This document shows, piece after piece, positions 27,279 to 36,341 of a DNA stretch of 64,000 nucleotides. The DNA is from Arthrobacter frigidicola (lineage in GTDB: Bacteria > Actinomycetota > Actinomycetes > Actinomycetales > Micrococcaceae), in the NCBI GenBank assembly GCA_003602285.1, contig QZVU01000002.1:248001-312000 (forward strand), in the 5' to 3' direction. Each line of letters starts with the position of its first letter. The stretch's first letter is position 1. Position numbers and translations under genes: made by a program. A model generated the notes under the pieces. That model was not told where the DNA came from. It worked only from the letters and a program-made list of their open reading frames with translations, and did no database searches.

Positions 27279-28391
27279 TTACTCCTGGGTTGAACGGCTC
27301 GGCGGCTCCGTGCCGGGACGGTTGTTTCTAAAGACAAGATTGCCATAGCTTGGCCCGCCCGGAAGAACCGATTTCCCCCGGACCTGCCGGTAAACGCCGA
27401 CCCGTCCGCCGAGCTGGACGGGGCCCGCTGAGCCCCGGCGTTCGAGGAGGGTTTCGGCGGCGAGGAGGCGTTCGAAGCTGGGCTGGAAGCCGCCGACTTC
27501 GACGGCGGCCAGGGCGAGGACCCGCTGGCGCAGCGACGCGGGCAGCTCCCGCAGGCCCTCCTCGGGCAGGAGGATGTCCGCGCCGGCCTCGGTCCGGAGC
27601 CCGGCGTAGGCCTCGGAGCTGAGCTGTTCGAGGTAGTCGGCGTCCTGGCCGAGGATCCGCGCCGACCGGTACAGCGCCTGCGCGATGCCCGGCCCGAGCT
27701 GGTCCTCAAGGTAGGGCAGCACCTGCGTGCGGACCCGGGAGCGGGCGAAGGCAGGATCCGCGTTGGAGGGGTCGTGCCAGGGGTCGAGCCCGTAGAAGGC
27801 ACAGATCTCCTCGGTGTCGGCCCGCCGCAGGTCGAGGAATGGCCGGCGGTAGCGTCCCCGCCGGGCCGGCATGCCGGCCAGGGAGCGCGTTCCGGAGCCG
27901 CGGGCCAGCCCGAGCAGGACCTGCTCGGCCTGGTCATCGAGCGTGTGGCCGAGGAGGACGGCGGCGGCGCCGGAGCCGCGGGCGGCGGCGTCCAGTGCGG
28001 CGTACCGGGCGGTGCGGGCGGCGGCCTCGGGGCCCATGCCGGTGGCGGCGACCTCGACCGTGCGGACCTCGACCGGGGACAGTCCCAGACCGGTGAGTTG
28101 GTCCGCGGCACGCCGGGCGACCGCCGAGCTGTCCTCCTGCAGGCCGTGGTCGACGACGACGGCGCCGACCCTGCATCGGCCTGCCTTCGCGAAATAGACG
28201 GCTGCGGCGGCCAGCGCGAGTGAATCCGGGCCGCCGCTGCACGCCACGAGCACCAGCGGTGCCGCCTCCTCCCCCTCCGCCGGGGCGGCCGCGGAGGGGG
28301 TGCCGGCGGGGACCAGCACATCGGCCAGGGCGTCCTCCACCCGGTTCCGTGCCGCCGCGGCCACCGGATTGAGGCGCGGGCGCCTACCCAT
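27279..28391 (-). CDS. tilS: tRNA(Ile)-lysidine synthetase TilS
   Basis: Modifies C34 of the CAU-anticodon isoleucine tRNA to lysidine. The 370-residue protein has the PP-loop SGGPDS at 52-57, GLSPVEVRTVEV, the conserved GHTLDDQAEQVLLGLARGSG and RPFLDLRRADTEEICAFYGL of the ATP-PPase domain, then a short C-terminal region as in actinobacterial TilS. The ATG overlaps the metalloprotease stop by eight bases. Confidence 0.95.
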   Translation of the reverse strand: MGRRPRLNPVAAAARNRVEDALADVLVPAGTPSAAAPAEGEEAAPLVLVACSGGPDSLALAAAAVYFAKAGRCRVGAVVVDHGLQEDSSAVARRAADQLTGLGLSPVEVRTVEVAATGMGPEAAARTARYAALDAAARGSGAAAVLLGHTLDDQAEQVLLGLARGSGTRSLAGMPARRGRYRRPFLDLRRADTEEICAFYGLDPWHDPSNADPAFARSRVRTQVLPYLEDQLGPGIAQALYRSARILGQDADYLEQLSSEAYAGLRTEAGADILLPEEGLRELPASLRQRVLALAAVEVGGFQPSFERLLAAETLLERRGSAGPVQLGGRVGVYRQVRGKSVLPGGPSYGNLVFRNNRPGTEPPSRSTQE

Positions 28392-29550
28392 GGCGGGTGA
28401 GGCTCATCCTGTCGATCCACTCGTCGGGGGTGTGGATCTCGCGCTCCGTGGGGAGGTTTGCCTCGGCCTCCCAGACGAGGTTGAACCCTTCCATGCCGGT
28501 CTGGTCCACGACCCGGCGCACGAACTTGGCGCCGTCGCTGTACTGGCGCATCTTCGCGTCGAGGCCCAGGAGCTGGCGGATCAGTTTCTCCACCGGCCCG
28601 CGGGATTTTCCGCGGGCGTTGAAGCGGCGGCGGATGGTTTTCACCGTTGGCACGATCCGTGCGTCCACGCCGTCCATGACGACGTTCGCGTGGCCCTCGA
28701 GCAGGCTCATCACGGCGGTCAGGTGGGACAGGCGGGCCTTGTCGTCGGGGTCCTGCAGCACCGACAGCAGCCCGGTGCCGTGGACCTCCCCGCCGTCGGG
28801 CCATTGCTCGACCGCGGCGGACCGGCGGCCGGGGTGCTCCCCCTTGGGCATGCCGAGGCTCTTCGCCGCGGCGGCGAGGCGCTCGGAGAGGGTGTCGGCC
28901 TTGTCCATCATCCCGGTGGTCAGTTCCGAGATGGCCGAGGTCATGTGGTCCTTCAGCCAGGGCGCGGCGGCGAACTGGACCCGGTGGGTCTGCTCGTGGA
29001 GGCAGACCCAGAGGCGGAAGTCGGCCGGGTCGACGTTGAGTTCCCGCTCGACGGAGATGATGTTGGGTGCCACGAGCATCAGGCGCCCGCCGGCGCCGTT
29101 GCGGGAGGGCACGAACGGGTCGTACTGTCCCAGCACCTTGCTGGAGAGGAACGCCAGGATGGCACCGAGCTGCGCGCCGGTGAGGTTGCCTCCGAGGCTG
29201 ACGGAGGCCGCCTTGAGGATCTCCGGCTTGGACTGCGCAAGGTGGTTCAGGGCCGGCTCGACGAGCACCCGGAAGCTCTGGGTGTTGGCCTTCGCCCAGG
29301 ACGCCCGGTCCACGATGAGGAGTTCGGAGTCGCGCAGGTCCCGTGCCGCGTCAAGGCGGGAGATGGCATGGACGTGCGCCACGGAGGCGTCGGCCTGGGC
29401 GCGGAGGTTATCGACCGCGGCGGCGATCTCGCGCGGCGTCATCGTCGGTCCGGCCGGGGCGAGACGGGCAGCGCTGCCTGCGGCGAAGTCCCAGTTCACC
29501 AGCTGGGGGCGTTGGGGGGTGGATGAAACGGTCGGCTCATTGCTCTCCAT
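28384..29550 (-). CDS. Zinc-dependent metalloprotease-like protein (DUF2342 type)
   Basis: About 388 residues with a zinc-protease-like HEQTH in FRLWVCLHEQTHRVQFAAAPWL and a second conserved region GHANVVMDGVDARIVPTV. This matches the actinobacterial zinc-dependent hydrolase/DUF2342 family found upstream of tilS; family members have been described as associated with F420 biosynthesis, but the activity is unproved. I start it at ATG 29550 (ESNEPTVSS); an ATG six codons earlier with GGAAG upstream is equally possible. It lies between dacB and tilS. Confidence 0.85.
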   Translation of the reverse strand: MESNEPTVSSTPQRPQLVNWDFAAGSAARLAPAGPTMTPREIAAAVDNLRAQADASVAHVHAISRLDAARDLRDSELLIVDRASWAKANTQSFRVLVEPALNHLAQSKPEILKAASVSLGGNLTGAQLGAILAFLSSKVLGQYDPFVPSRNGAGGRLMLVAPNIISVERELNVDPADFRLWVCLHEQTHRVQFAAAPWLKDHMTSAISELTTGMMDKADTLSERLAAAAKSLGMPKGEHPGRRSAAVEQWPDGGEVHGTGLLSVLQDPDDKARLSHLTAVMSLLEGHANVVMDGVDARIVPTVKTIRRRFNARGKSRGPVEKLIRQLLGLDAKMRQYSDGAKFVRRVVDQTGMEGFNLVWEAEANLPTEREIHTPDEWIDRMSLTRHG

Positions 29551-29634
29551 GACCTTATTCGACCACATCCGGCTTCCGGCCGCTCGGCCCTGCCCCGGCA
29601 GGCACGATTGTGAGGTGCGGGTGATGGGCGGCGC

Positions 29635-31059
29635 TCAGCGGCAGCCGCAGGCCGCCAGCACGGCCGCGGCCCGGTCGACGGCGTCGCGGGCCTCCGGCGT
29701 CCGGCCCTCGATCCCCGAGCCCATCAGGGAGAAGCTGAGCAGGCGCCCTTCGGCCGTGACGACGTAGCCGCTGAGCGCCGTGACGGCGCTCAGGGTGCCG
29801 GTCTTGGCCCGGACCACCCCGGCCCCGCCGGCCGCCGCGGCGTCCGGGACGAAGCGCTCCTTCAGGGTGCCCGACAGTCCGGCCACGGGCAGCAGGCCGG
29901 GCATCCCGGCCAGGGCGGGCCGCTCGGCGGCGGCAACGGCGGAAAGCAGCGCGGCGAGCTGGGCAGGGGTTGCCGAGTTGTCGACGGAAAGCCCTGCGGC
30001 GTCCCCGACCCGGAGCCCGCCGCCCGGAACGCCGAGCCGGTCGGCGGTGGCAGCGAGCAGCGCCGTGGCGCCGTCGGAACTCGCCGGCCCGCCGGACGCC
30101 GCCGAGGCCAGGCGTGCCAGGGCCTCGGCGAGGTAGTTGTCGGAGAGGACCAGCATGTGCTCGACCTGCTCGGCGATGGTCGCCGACGGGACCGAGGCCA
30201 CCGCTTCGGCGGAGTCCGGCACCGCGGCGCGGACCGGTCCGCCGAGCACCTGGATGCCGCGTTCGGCGGCCGCGGCGGCGAGGGCGGCGGTGAAGGCCTC
30301 CGCGGCCCTCAGCGCCGGGTCGGCGTCACGGGCCCCGGCCTGTAGGCCCTCGTCCTGCCAGGCGGAATTGACGGCCAGCGGGTACACCGGTGCCAGTTCC
30401 CCCGCGTCAAGATCACCCTGCGCCCAGGACGGGTTGAGCGGCGGACCCTCGAAGAGGGAGTCGTCCACCGCGACGCTGTAGGGGCCCGACGCCGGATCCA
30501 GCGCCGCGGCGGTCTCCTGCGCCAGGGTGGAAAGGCCGGCGTGGCCGCGCACCGCGCCGGTCTCCGACGGGCCGGAGCCGAGCAGCACGTCTCCGCTGCC
30601 CCGGAGATAGAGGACACCGTCCCCGGCGGCGTGCACCGTCGTCTCGAGCCGGTCCCGGGGATCGAGGGTGTCCAGGACGGCCGCCGCCGTCAGCAGCTTG
30701 AGGTTCGACGCCGGAGCCTGGGCCTGGTCGGGGCCGTTGCTGTAGAGCACCGCGCCGGTGACGGCGTCGCGCACCACCCCGGTGAACCGGCCGCCGCCGG
30801 CCAGCTGCAGCTCGGCGTCGAGCAGCGGGGCGAGCACCTCCGGGACCGGCTGCGGCGCCGAGTCGGAAAGGGCGGAGACCACGCCGGGTTCGAGCACGCC
30901 GGCCGGCGGGCGCTGGAGGGCGGGCGGCTGCACCTCCGCGTCCTTGCCGGCGAGCTCCTCCACGGCGGCCGGGATCACCCGGACCGAGAGGGGCAGCGCC
31001 AGCACCGCAAGGACCACCGCCAGCAGCACCGCGGTCAGCCGTCGGGCCTGGCGCTTCAT
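29635..31059 (-). CDS. dacB: D-alanyl-D-alanine carboxypeptidase/endopeptidase (PBP4, S13 family)
   Basis: Trims peptidoglycan stem peptides outside the membrane. About 474 residues with an N-terminal membrane/signal segment (LTAVLLAVVLAVLALPLSV), then the three penicillin-binding motifs: SNLK at 118-121, SDN in LVLSDNYLAEAL, and KTG in VRAKTGTLS. The S13-specific large insertion between the first two motifs is present. The start at ATG 31059 has AAGGA five bases upstream. Divergent from ppa. Confidence 0.94.
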   Translation of the reverse strand: MKRQARRLTAVLLAVVLAVLALPLSVRVIPAAVEELAGKDAEVQPPALQRPPAGVLEPGVVSALSDSAPQPVPEVLAPLLDAELQLAGGGRFTGVVRDAVTGAVLYSNGPDQAQAPASNLKLLTAAAVLDTLDPRDRLETTVHAAGDGVLYLRGSGDVLLGSGPSETGAVRGHAGLSTLAQETAAALDPASGPYSVAVDDSLFEGPPLNPSWAQGDLDAGELAPVYPLAVNSAWQDEGLQAGARDADPALRAAEAFTAALAAAAAERGIQVLGGPVRAAVPDSAEAVASVPSATIAEQVEHMLVLSDNYLAEALARLASAASGGPASSDGATALLAATADRLGVPGGGLRVGDAAGLSVDNSATPAQLAALLSAVAAAERPALAGMPGLLPVAGLSGTLKERFVPDAAAAGGAGVVRAKTGTLSAVTALSGYVVTAEGRLLSFSLMGSGIEGRTPEARDAVDRAAAVLAACGCR

Positions 31060-31235
31060 GGATTCCTTCCGGAGGTTCAACGGGGACGCCGGTCGGCGGA
31101 AAATGCCGGGAAGCGGGCCGCGACCGATATGTTAGTGCAGAAGTTTAAACAGTAAACGGGCGGCCGGGCGCCGCGGACCGGGCTCGCCGGGCCCGGTCCA
31201 TCCCCACCCGCCAGCCATACCATCGAGGAGTTGCC

Positions 31236-31802
31236 ATGAAGCTCGACGTCACCATCGAGATCCCCAAGGGATCCCGTGTCAAGTACGAGATCGACCACGA
31301 CACCCACCGCCTCCGCCTGGACCGCGTGCTCTTCACGGCGATGCAGTACCCCACCCACTACGGGTACTTCGAGAACACCCTCGGCGAGGACGGCGATCCC
31401 CTGGATGCGCTGGTGCTGCTGCAGGACTTCGACCTGGTCCCGGGCGTCCTGGTCGAATCACGCCCGATCGGGGTCTTCAACATGACCGACGACGGCGGCG
31501 GAGACGCCAAGGTGCTCTGTGTCCCGGTCGACCCGCGCTTCGATGACATCAAGGACCTAACGGACGTCTCGACCTTCCTCCTCGATGAGATCAAGCACTT
31601 CTTCACCCGCTACAAGGACCTCGAGCCGGGCAAGTGGGTCGAGGCCGCCGAGTGGGCCGGCCGGGAAGCGGCCGAGGCCGAGGTCGAGGCGTCGCTGGAG
31701 CGGTTCAAGCGGCAGGGTGACGTCAGCGCGGCCGATGAGCCCCAGGGCCGCGGCGTCGACGTCGAGGCCGACAACGCCACGGCGGTCCCCGAAGGCCGCT
31801 AG
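31236..31802 (+). CDS. ppa: Inorganic pyrophosphatase
   Basis: Hydrolyses pyrophosphate, driving biosynthetic reactions. The 188-residue protein is family [33 protein letters not shown], and the [12 protein letters not shown] signature with the metal-binding Asp cluster. The extra ~20 residues at the C-terminus are acidic and probably disordered. GAGGAG precedes the ATG by five bases. Divergent from dacB across a 176-base gap that contains an AT-rich stretch with the palindrome GTTTAAAC but no clear promoter pair. Confidence 0.97.
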   Translation: MKLDVTIEIPKGSRVKYEIDHDTHRLRLDRVLFTAMQYPTHYGYFENTLGEDGDPLDALVLLQDFDLVPGVLVESRPIGVFNMTDDGGGDAKVLCVPVDPRFDDIKDLTDVSTFLLDEIKHFFTRYKDLEPGKWVEAAEWAGREAAEAEVEASLERFKRQGDVSAADEPQGRGVDVEADNATAVPEGR

Positions 31803-31855
31803 GCACGAACGGCCCCGCCGCAGCCGCGTTTCGGGGATTCGCCCGGGGCGTGAAG

Positions 31856-31861
31856 CATACT
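31856..31861 (+). promoter_or_regulatory. -10 box of the SatD-like gene (leaderless start)
   Basis: CATACT is followed by six bases (GATGCA) and the ATG at 31868. No ribosome-binding site is visible. Confidence 0.4.
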
Positions 31862-31867
31862 GATGCA

Positions 31868-32497
31868 ATGCAATATGTGCTCACCATCAATCAGCGCGAC
31901 TCGCGCGAGGTGGGCGACCTGGTGCCGGAGCTCATCCGCGAGCTCCGGCACCTTCCCACCGTGGTGCCGTTCCAGCGGTCGGTGGGCGATGAGCTCCAGG
32001 GCGTCGTCGATTCCGCGCGCACGGCCGTGGACGCGGCGCTGCGCGCCATCCGCTTCCGCCGCTGGCATGTGGGCATCGGCGTCGGCGGGGTCCTGCCGCC
32101 GGTGCCCGAGCACATCCTCGACGCCGACGGATTCGGCCTGGTGTATGCACGCCGCGCGGTGAACCGGGCGCAGAAAACCGGCGAGCGCATCCCGCTGGCC
32201 GTCGAGGGACCCGACGCCGAGGTCGCCGGTGAGGCCGAGGCGGTGCTGCGGCTGCTGGGCCACCTCGTGTACACCCGGACGGACGCCGAGTGGAAGGTCC
32301 TCGACCTGATGACCCCCGGCGCGCGGGGGCAGCAGAAGCTCATCGCCCAGGAACTGGGGATCAGCGCCCAGGCCGTGAGCAAGGCCATCCTCCGCTCACA
32401 CTGGATGGAGGAGTGGGCCACCCGGCCCGCCGCGGCCCGGCTGCTGGAGCTGGCGCACGGCCCGGCCGTCCTGCCGCCGGCCGCCCTGGCCTACTGA
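31868..32497 (+). CDS. SatD-like protein with C-terminal HTH
   Basis: A 209-residue protein beginning MQYVLTINQRDSREVGDLVP. The N-terminal part resembles the SatD family (FQRSVGDELQGVVDSARTAV, RFRRWHVGIGVG), and the C-terminal part looks like a helix-turn-helix (LIAQELGISAQAVSKAILRS). It could be a transcriptional regulator sensing an unknown signal. No partner SatD/SatE-type membrane gene is adjacent. Its TGA is the first stop inside a 14-bp tandem repeat. Confidence 0.7.
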   Translation: MQYVLTINQRDSREVGDLVPELIRELRHLPTVVPFQRSVGDELQGVVDSARTAVDAALRAIRFRRWHVGIGVGGVLPPVPEHILDADGFGLVYARRAVNRAQKTGERIPLAVEGPDAEVAGEAEAVLRLLGHLVYTRTDAEWKVLDLMTPGARGQQKLIAQELGISAQAVSKAILRSHWMEEWATRPAAARLLELAHGPAVLPPAALAY

Positions 32498-32532
32498 GCC
32501 GGGCCTACTGAGCCGGGCCTACTGAGCAGGGC
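32491..32532 (+). repeat. Three 14-bp tandem repeats spanning two convergent stop codons
   Basis: CTACTGAGCCGGGC occurs at 32491-32504 and 32505-32518, with a third copy (one change, GAGCAGGGC) at 32519-32532. The next base starts the CTA that is the minus-strand TAG of the HAD gene. The array therefore fills the whole gap between the two convergent genes and includes the TGA of the SatD-like gene. Confidence 0.9.
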
Positions 32533-33369
32533 CTACACCAGTGAGCGGAGGACCTTGGCCGCCCCGTCGTCGTACACCGAGCCGGTCACCTCAGTGGCCG
32601 CCGAGCGTACTTCCTCGGGAGCCTGGCCCATTGCCACTCCGCGGGCCGCCCATTCGAGCATCTCGATGTCGTTGCGCCCATCCCCCACCGCGACGGTGAG
32701 CGCCGGGTCGGTGCCGATCCTGCGCCGCAGCAGCTCAAGGGCGCTTGCTTTGGTGACGCCGGCGGCGGCGATGTCCAGCCAGGCGGTCCACCCCACCGAG
32801 TAGGTCACGCCGTGGAGGCCGATTGTCTCGACGGCGTTGCCGAACTCCTCGGCGGTGCTGTCGGTGCTGAAGACAACGACGCGCACGGCATTGGCGTCGA
32901 GCATCTGCTCGAAGTCGACGCTCTGCGCCTCGGCACCGAAACTCGCGTCCTGGAAGCTTTCGGTCGAGAGGAACCGGCCCTGGTCGTCCTCGAGGGCGTA
33001 CTTGGCGCCGGGGAGGCGCTCGCGCAGGGCCAGAAGGGCAGGGCTTGGGTCGAAGGTCACCTTGTCGATGACCTCGAAGCCGCGGGGATGGTCGGGATCG
33101 ATGCGGAGGGTGACTCCGCCGTTCGAACACACCGCGTAGCCACGGGCGAGCCCGATCTCCCGGATCACCGGCAGGGCGGCGCCCAGCGAGCGCCCGGTGG
33201 AGATGATGATGTCGTGCCCGGCCTCGATGACAGCAGCGGCCGCCGCGCGGACCTCATCGCTCATGACGCCGTCGTGGTCTACGAGGGTACCGTCGACGTC
33301 CAGCGCAACCATGTATTTTGTTCGGGTCTGGGGCTGGTCCTCGATGCCAGCCGATAATGAAATAGCCAT
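32533..33369 (-). CDS. HAD-superfamily hydrolase (Cof/YbjI type)
   Basis: A 278-residue Cof-type phosphatase: motif I MVALDVDGTLVDHDG, motif II DIIISTGRS, a C2 cap domain, and motifs III/IV in KASALELLRR and VAVGDGRNDIEMLEWAARGVAM. Such enzymes dephosphorylate sugar phosphates, FMN or related metabolites; the substrate is not readable. ATG 33369 is preferred over an in-frame TTG seven codons upstream. It is divergently placed downstream of serS with a 45-base gap. Confidence 0.87.
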   Translation of the reverse strand: MAISLSAGIEDQPQTRTKYMVALDVDGTLVDHDGVMSDEVRAAAAAVIEAGHDIIISTGRSLGAALPVIREIGLARGYAVCSNGGVTLRIDPDHPRGFEVIDKVTFDPSPALLALRERLPGAKYALEDDQGRFLSTESFQDASFGAEAQSVDFEQMLDANAVRVVVFSTDSTAEEFGNAVETIGLHGVTYSVGWTAWLDIAAAGVTKASALELLRRRIGTDPALTVAVGDGRNDIEMLEWAARGVAMGQAPEEVRSAATEVTGSVYDDGAAKVLRSLV

Positions 33370-33414
33370 TCCATCAGTGAACCAGATCAACCCGCCGCCC
33401 GGGTAGGGCGGCGC

Positions 33415-34695
33415 TCACAGTACCGGCAGGACCTCGAGTCCACTAAGATACGGACGCAGTGCCTCCGGAACCCGGACCGAGCCGTCGGGATTCTGGTGGT
33501 GTTCGAGGATCGCCACGATCCAGCGGGTGGTGGCCAGGGTGCCGTTCAGCGTCGCCACGGCCCGCGTCCCCTTCGCGCCTTCCCCGCTCTGGCGCTCCCG
33601 GATGTTCAGCCGCCGGGCCTGGAAAGTGGTGCAGTTCGAGGTGGAGGTCAGTTCCCGGTAGGCGCCCTGGGTTGGCACCCAGGCCTCGCAGTCGAACTTC
33701 CGGGCGGCGGACATGCCGAGGTCGCCGGCCGCGGTGTCGATCACCCGATAGGGCAGTTCGACCTTCGCGAGCATCTCCTCCTCCCACGCCAGCAGCCTCT
33801 GGTGCTCCGCGTAGGATTCCTCGACCGTGGTGTAGCTGAACATCTCCACCTTGTTGAACTGGTGGACCCGAATGATCCCGCGGGTGTCCTTGCCGTGCGA
33901 GCCGGCCTCCCGCCGGTAGCAGGAGGACCAGGCGGCGTACCGCAGGGGTCCGCCGGTCAGGTCGAGGATCTCGTCGGCGTGGTAGCCCGCCAGGGCGACC
34001 TCGGAGGTCCCCACCAGGTAGAGGTCGTCCTCGGCCAGCCGGTAGATCTCCGCGTCGTGGGCCACGTCGAAGCCGGTTCCCTGCATGATCTCGGGCCGCA
34101 CCAGGGTGGGGGTGATCATTGGGGTGAACCCGGCCTGCACCGCCTGGTCCATGGCCATCTGCAGCAGGGCCAGTTCAAGGCGCGCCCCGACGCCCTTGAG
34201 GAAGTAGAACCGTGAGCCGGAGACCTTGGCCCCGCGCTCCATGTCGATCGCGCCGATGAGTTCACCGATCTCCAGGTGGTCCCGCGGCGTGAAGCCTTCG
34301 GAGTCGAAGTCCCTTGGGGTTCCCACGGTGCGCAGGACCTCGAAATCCTCTTCGCCGCCCTCGGGCACCCCGTCTTCGATCTGGTTGGGGAGCCGCCGCA
34401 GCAGCGTCTCCTGCAGCGACCGTGCCTCGTCGGCGAGCGCCGCGGCCTTCTTGACCTCGGCGGCCAACTCCTTCACCTCGGCGAGCAGCGCCTGCTTTTC
34501 GTCGCCCTTGGCCTGCGCGACCCGCTTGCCGAACGCGTTCTGGTCCGCGCGCAGGTTCTCGTGCCGGGTGACCGCTTCACGGCGTGCTGTGTCCGCCGAG
34601 AGGATCTCCTCGACCAGCGACTCGTCGGCCCTGCGGGCACGCTGGGAGGAGCGGAAATTGTCGGGGTCAGCGCGGAGCTCGTTTACGTCGATCAC
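33415..34695 (-). CDS. serS: Seryl-tRNA synthetase
   Basis: Charges tRNA-Ser. About 426 residues: an N-terminal coiled coil ([20 protein letters not shown]), class II motif 2 ([20 protein letters not shown]) and motif 3 in the actinobacterial form ([18 protein letters not shown]). The GTG at 34695 ([14 protein letters not shown]) is the right start: a TAGGCT box is seven bases upstream and the 13 earlier codons of the open frame overlap that promoter. Confidence 0.97.
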   Translation of the reverse strand: MIDVNELRADPDNFRSSQRARRADESLVEEILSADTARREAVTRHENLRADQNAFGKRVAQAKGDEKQALLAEVKELAAEVKKAAALADEARSLQETLLRRLPNQIEDGVPEGGEEDFEVLRTVGTPRDFDSEGFTPRDHLEIGELIGAIDMERGAKVSGSRFYFLKGVGARLELALLQMAMDQAVQAGFTPMITPTLVRPEIMQGTGFDVAHDAEIYRLAEDDLYLVGTSEVALAGYHADEILDLTGGPLRYAAWSSCYRREAGSHGKDTRGIIRVHQFNKVEMFSYTTVEESYAEHQRLLAWEEEMLAKVELPYRVIDTAAGDLGMSAARKFDCEAWVPTQGAYRELTSTSNCTTFQARRLNIRERQSGEGAKGTRAVATLNGTLATTRWIVAILEHHQNPDGSVRVPEALRPYLSGLEVLPVL

Positions 34696-34702
34696 GCCCC
34701 CC

Positions 34703-34708
34703 AGCCTA
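34703..34708 (-). promoter_or_regulatory. -10 box of serS (leaderless start)
   Basis: On the minus strand TAGGCT is followed by GGGGGGC and the serS GTG. It is divergent from the box of the downstream lipid-kinase gene, 44 bases away. Confidence 0.55.
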
Positions 34709-34751
34709 CCCAATGCCCTTCCCCCACCGGGCATGGAGCCGCGACCGGCGG

Positions 34752-34757
34752 TACTCT
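34752..34757 (+). promoter_or_regulatory. -10 box of the lipid-kinase-family gene
   Basis: TACTCT is followed by nine bases and the ATG at 34767, leaving a leader of no more than two or three bases. Confidence 0.4.
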
Positions 34758-34766
34758 GGAAAAATC

Positions 34767-35864
34767 ATGCGCCCTAAACTGATCGTCCTCACCGCCGCCG
34801 CGGCAGCAGCGTCGGTTCGGAGCTGGTGGCAGGTGCGGCGCCTGAAGGTCCAGGGGGCCCCGGCCGCAACGGTTCATCCGCTCGTTGCGCGGACCGCGGG
34901 GCCGCAGCGGGTCGCCCTGATCCTCAACCCGGTCAAACTGAACGCCGCCGAGACCCGCGCCCTGGTGGAGCAGGCCTGCTCCGACGCCGGCTGGGATCCG
35001 CCGCTGATCCTCGAGACGACCATCGAGGACCCGGGGACCGGCCAGGCGCACCTGGCGCTCGAGGCGGGGGCCGACGTCGTGCTCGCCGCCGGCGGCGACG
35101 GGACGGTACGTGCCGTGGCGCAGGCGATGGCGCACGGGCCTGCCGCGCTGGGGCTGCTGCCGCTGGGCACCGGGAACCTGCTGGTGCGCAACCTCGGCCT
35201 GCCGTACAACGACATCGCCGGCTGCCTCGAGGTGGCCCTCCATGGAAGCCAGCGCCGGATCGACATGGCGACGGTGCTGCTGCGCAACGAATCCACCGGC
35301 ACCGCCTCGGAGGCCCCGTTCCTGGTGATGGGCGGCGTGGGGCTTGATGCGGCGGTGGTGGCCGCGACCAAGGACGACCTCAAGGAGAAGTTCGGCTGGC
35401 TCGCCTACAGCGAGGCCGGGGTGCGGCACCTTCCCGGGCGCCGGCAGCGGGTCTCGATCAGCCTCGACGGCGGAGCGCCGCAGAGCCGGAAGGTCCGCAC
35501 CGTCCTCTTCGCCAACTGCGGAAAGCTGCCCGCGGGCATCGACTTCATTCCCGACTCGATCATCGACGACGGGTATCTCGACATTGTGGTGATGAGCCCC
35601 CGGAGCCTGGCCGGCTGGCTGTGGATGGCGGCCAAAATCGTGTTCCGGCATCGGGGTGAGATCCCGGTCATCAAGTACTACCGCGCCCGCGAGGTCACAG
35701 TCTGGACCACGGAGCCGACCCACACCCAGCTCGACGGGGACCTCTCCGGTGCGGTGACGTCCCTGACAGCCCGGATCGACCCGGGTGCCCTGCTGATCCG
35801 GGTGCCCGGCGGGGAACCGGCGACCGCGCCCCCCGCCGTCCGGGTGGCCGCCGGGCGTGCCTGA
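34767..35864 (+). CDS. Diacylglycerol/lipid kinase family protein
   Basis: A 365-residue protein with an N-terminal hydrophobic patch and a DAGK catalytic domain: GPQRVALILNPVKLNAAETR, the nucleotide loop VLAAGGDGTVRAVAQAM and GLLPLGTGNLLVRNLGLPYND. The C-terminal beta-sandwich half reads ADKC-type ARIDPGALLIRVPGGEPA. Likely phosphorylates a lipid (diacylglycerol, sphingosine-like or undecaprenol-linked); the substrate is not specified. It is divergent from serS with a 71-base gap. Confidence 0.9.
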   Translation: MRPKLIVLTAAAAAASVRSWWQVRRLKVQGAPAATVHPLVARTAGPQRVALILNPVKLNAAETRALVEQACSDAGWDPPLILETTIEDPGTGQAHLALEAGADVVLAAGGDGTVRAVAQAMAHGPAALGLLPLGTGNLLVRNLGLPYNDIAGCLEVALHGSQRRIDMATVLLRNESTGTASEAPFLVMGGVGLDAAVVAATKDDLKEKFGWLAYSEAGVRHLPGRRQRVSISLDGGAPQSRKVRTVLFANCGKLPAGIDFIPDSIIDDGYLDIVVMSPRSLAGWLWMAAKIVFRHRGEIPVIKYYRAREVTVWTTEPTHTQLDGDLSGAVTSLTARIDPGALLIRVPGGEPATAPPAVRVAAGRA

Positions 35865-35912
35865 CCCCTCCCGGGGCGGTGCCGGCCGCGCCGGGGGCGG
35901 GGTCCGGCAGGG

Positions 35913-36257
35913 TCACTTCCGGTCGCGGTCCGTATATTCGCCCTCGTTGTCGGGGCTGTTCAGACGGTCCCGGTCCTTCTCGGGGTACTCGCCCTCATGC
36001 TCCGGCTGCTGCGCCCCGGTGTAGCCGCCCCCGGTGTCCGCGGGCTCGGTGCTCGTGTAGCTGCCCTCGGTCTCCGTGGAGGTGCCGCCCGCGGCGGCCC
36101 CGTGCCGTTCGGACTGCTGGTTGATCAGCTGCTGCTCCTCGGCGAACCGGAGGTCGTTGCCCTGGTCGCCGATGTCTCCGCGGCGGTTGGGATCCGAACC
36201 GGACTCGTCCTCGCCTGCCGGATTGACGATGTGTCCTTCGCTCGCGCTGTCACTCAT
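35913..36257 (-). CDS. Small acidic hydrophilic protein
   Basis: A 114-residue protein starting SDSASEGHIVNPAGEDESG, rich in Glu, Asp, Gly and Ser with no hydrophobic segment; repeats of GEYT/GEYP (EGEYPEKDRD, NEGEYTDRDR) occur near the C-terminus. Probably disordered. GAGAGGCAGC precedes the ATG; a start 15 codons earlier lacks this. It is convergent with the lipid-kinase gene. Function unknown; it may be a stress or hydration-type protein. A second small acidic protein occurs at 40227-40394. Confidence 0.65.
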   Translation of the reverse strand: MSDSASEGHIVNPAGEDESGSDPNRRGDIGDQGNDLRFAEEQQLINQQSERHGAAAGGTSTETEGSYTSTEPADTGGGYTGAQQPEHEGEYPEKDRDRLNSPDNEGEYTDRDRK

Positions 36258-36341
36258 GATGCTGCCTCTCGTTGAAGGTGCCGCCCCTGACGGGGCGCCC
36301 ACTGTAAGCGTACTTACGAACAGGCCGCGGTGAAAGCCACC

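Noticed and set aside
27245-28804. A 519-codon minus-strand open frame overlapping tilS
   Set aside because: It is out of frame with tilS, which has an intact PP-loop and coupled neighbours; the alternative product is Arg/Pro low-complexity.
31136-31170. An operator at GTTTAAAC between dacB and ppa
   Set aside because: The eight-base palindrome is too short, and no second half-site or clear promoter pairing supports it.
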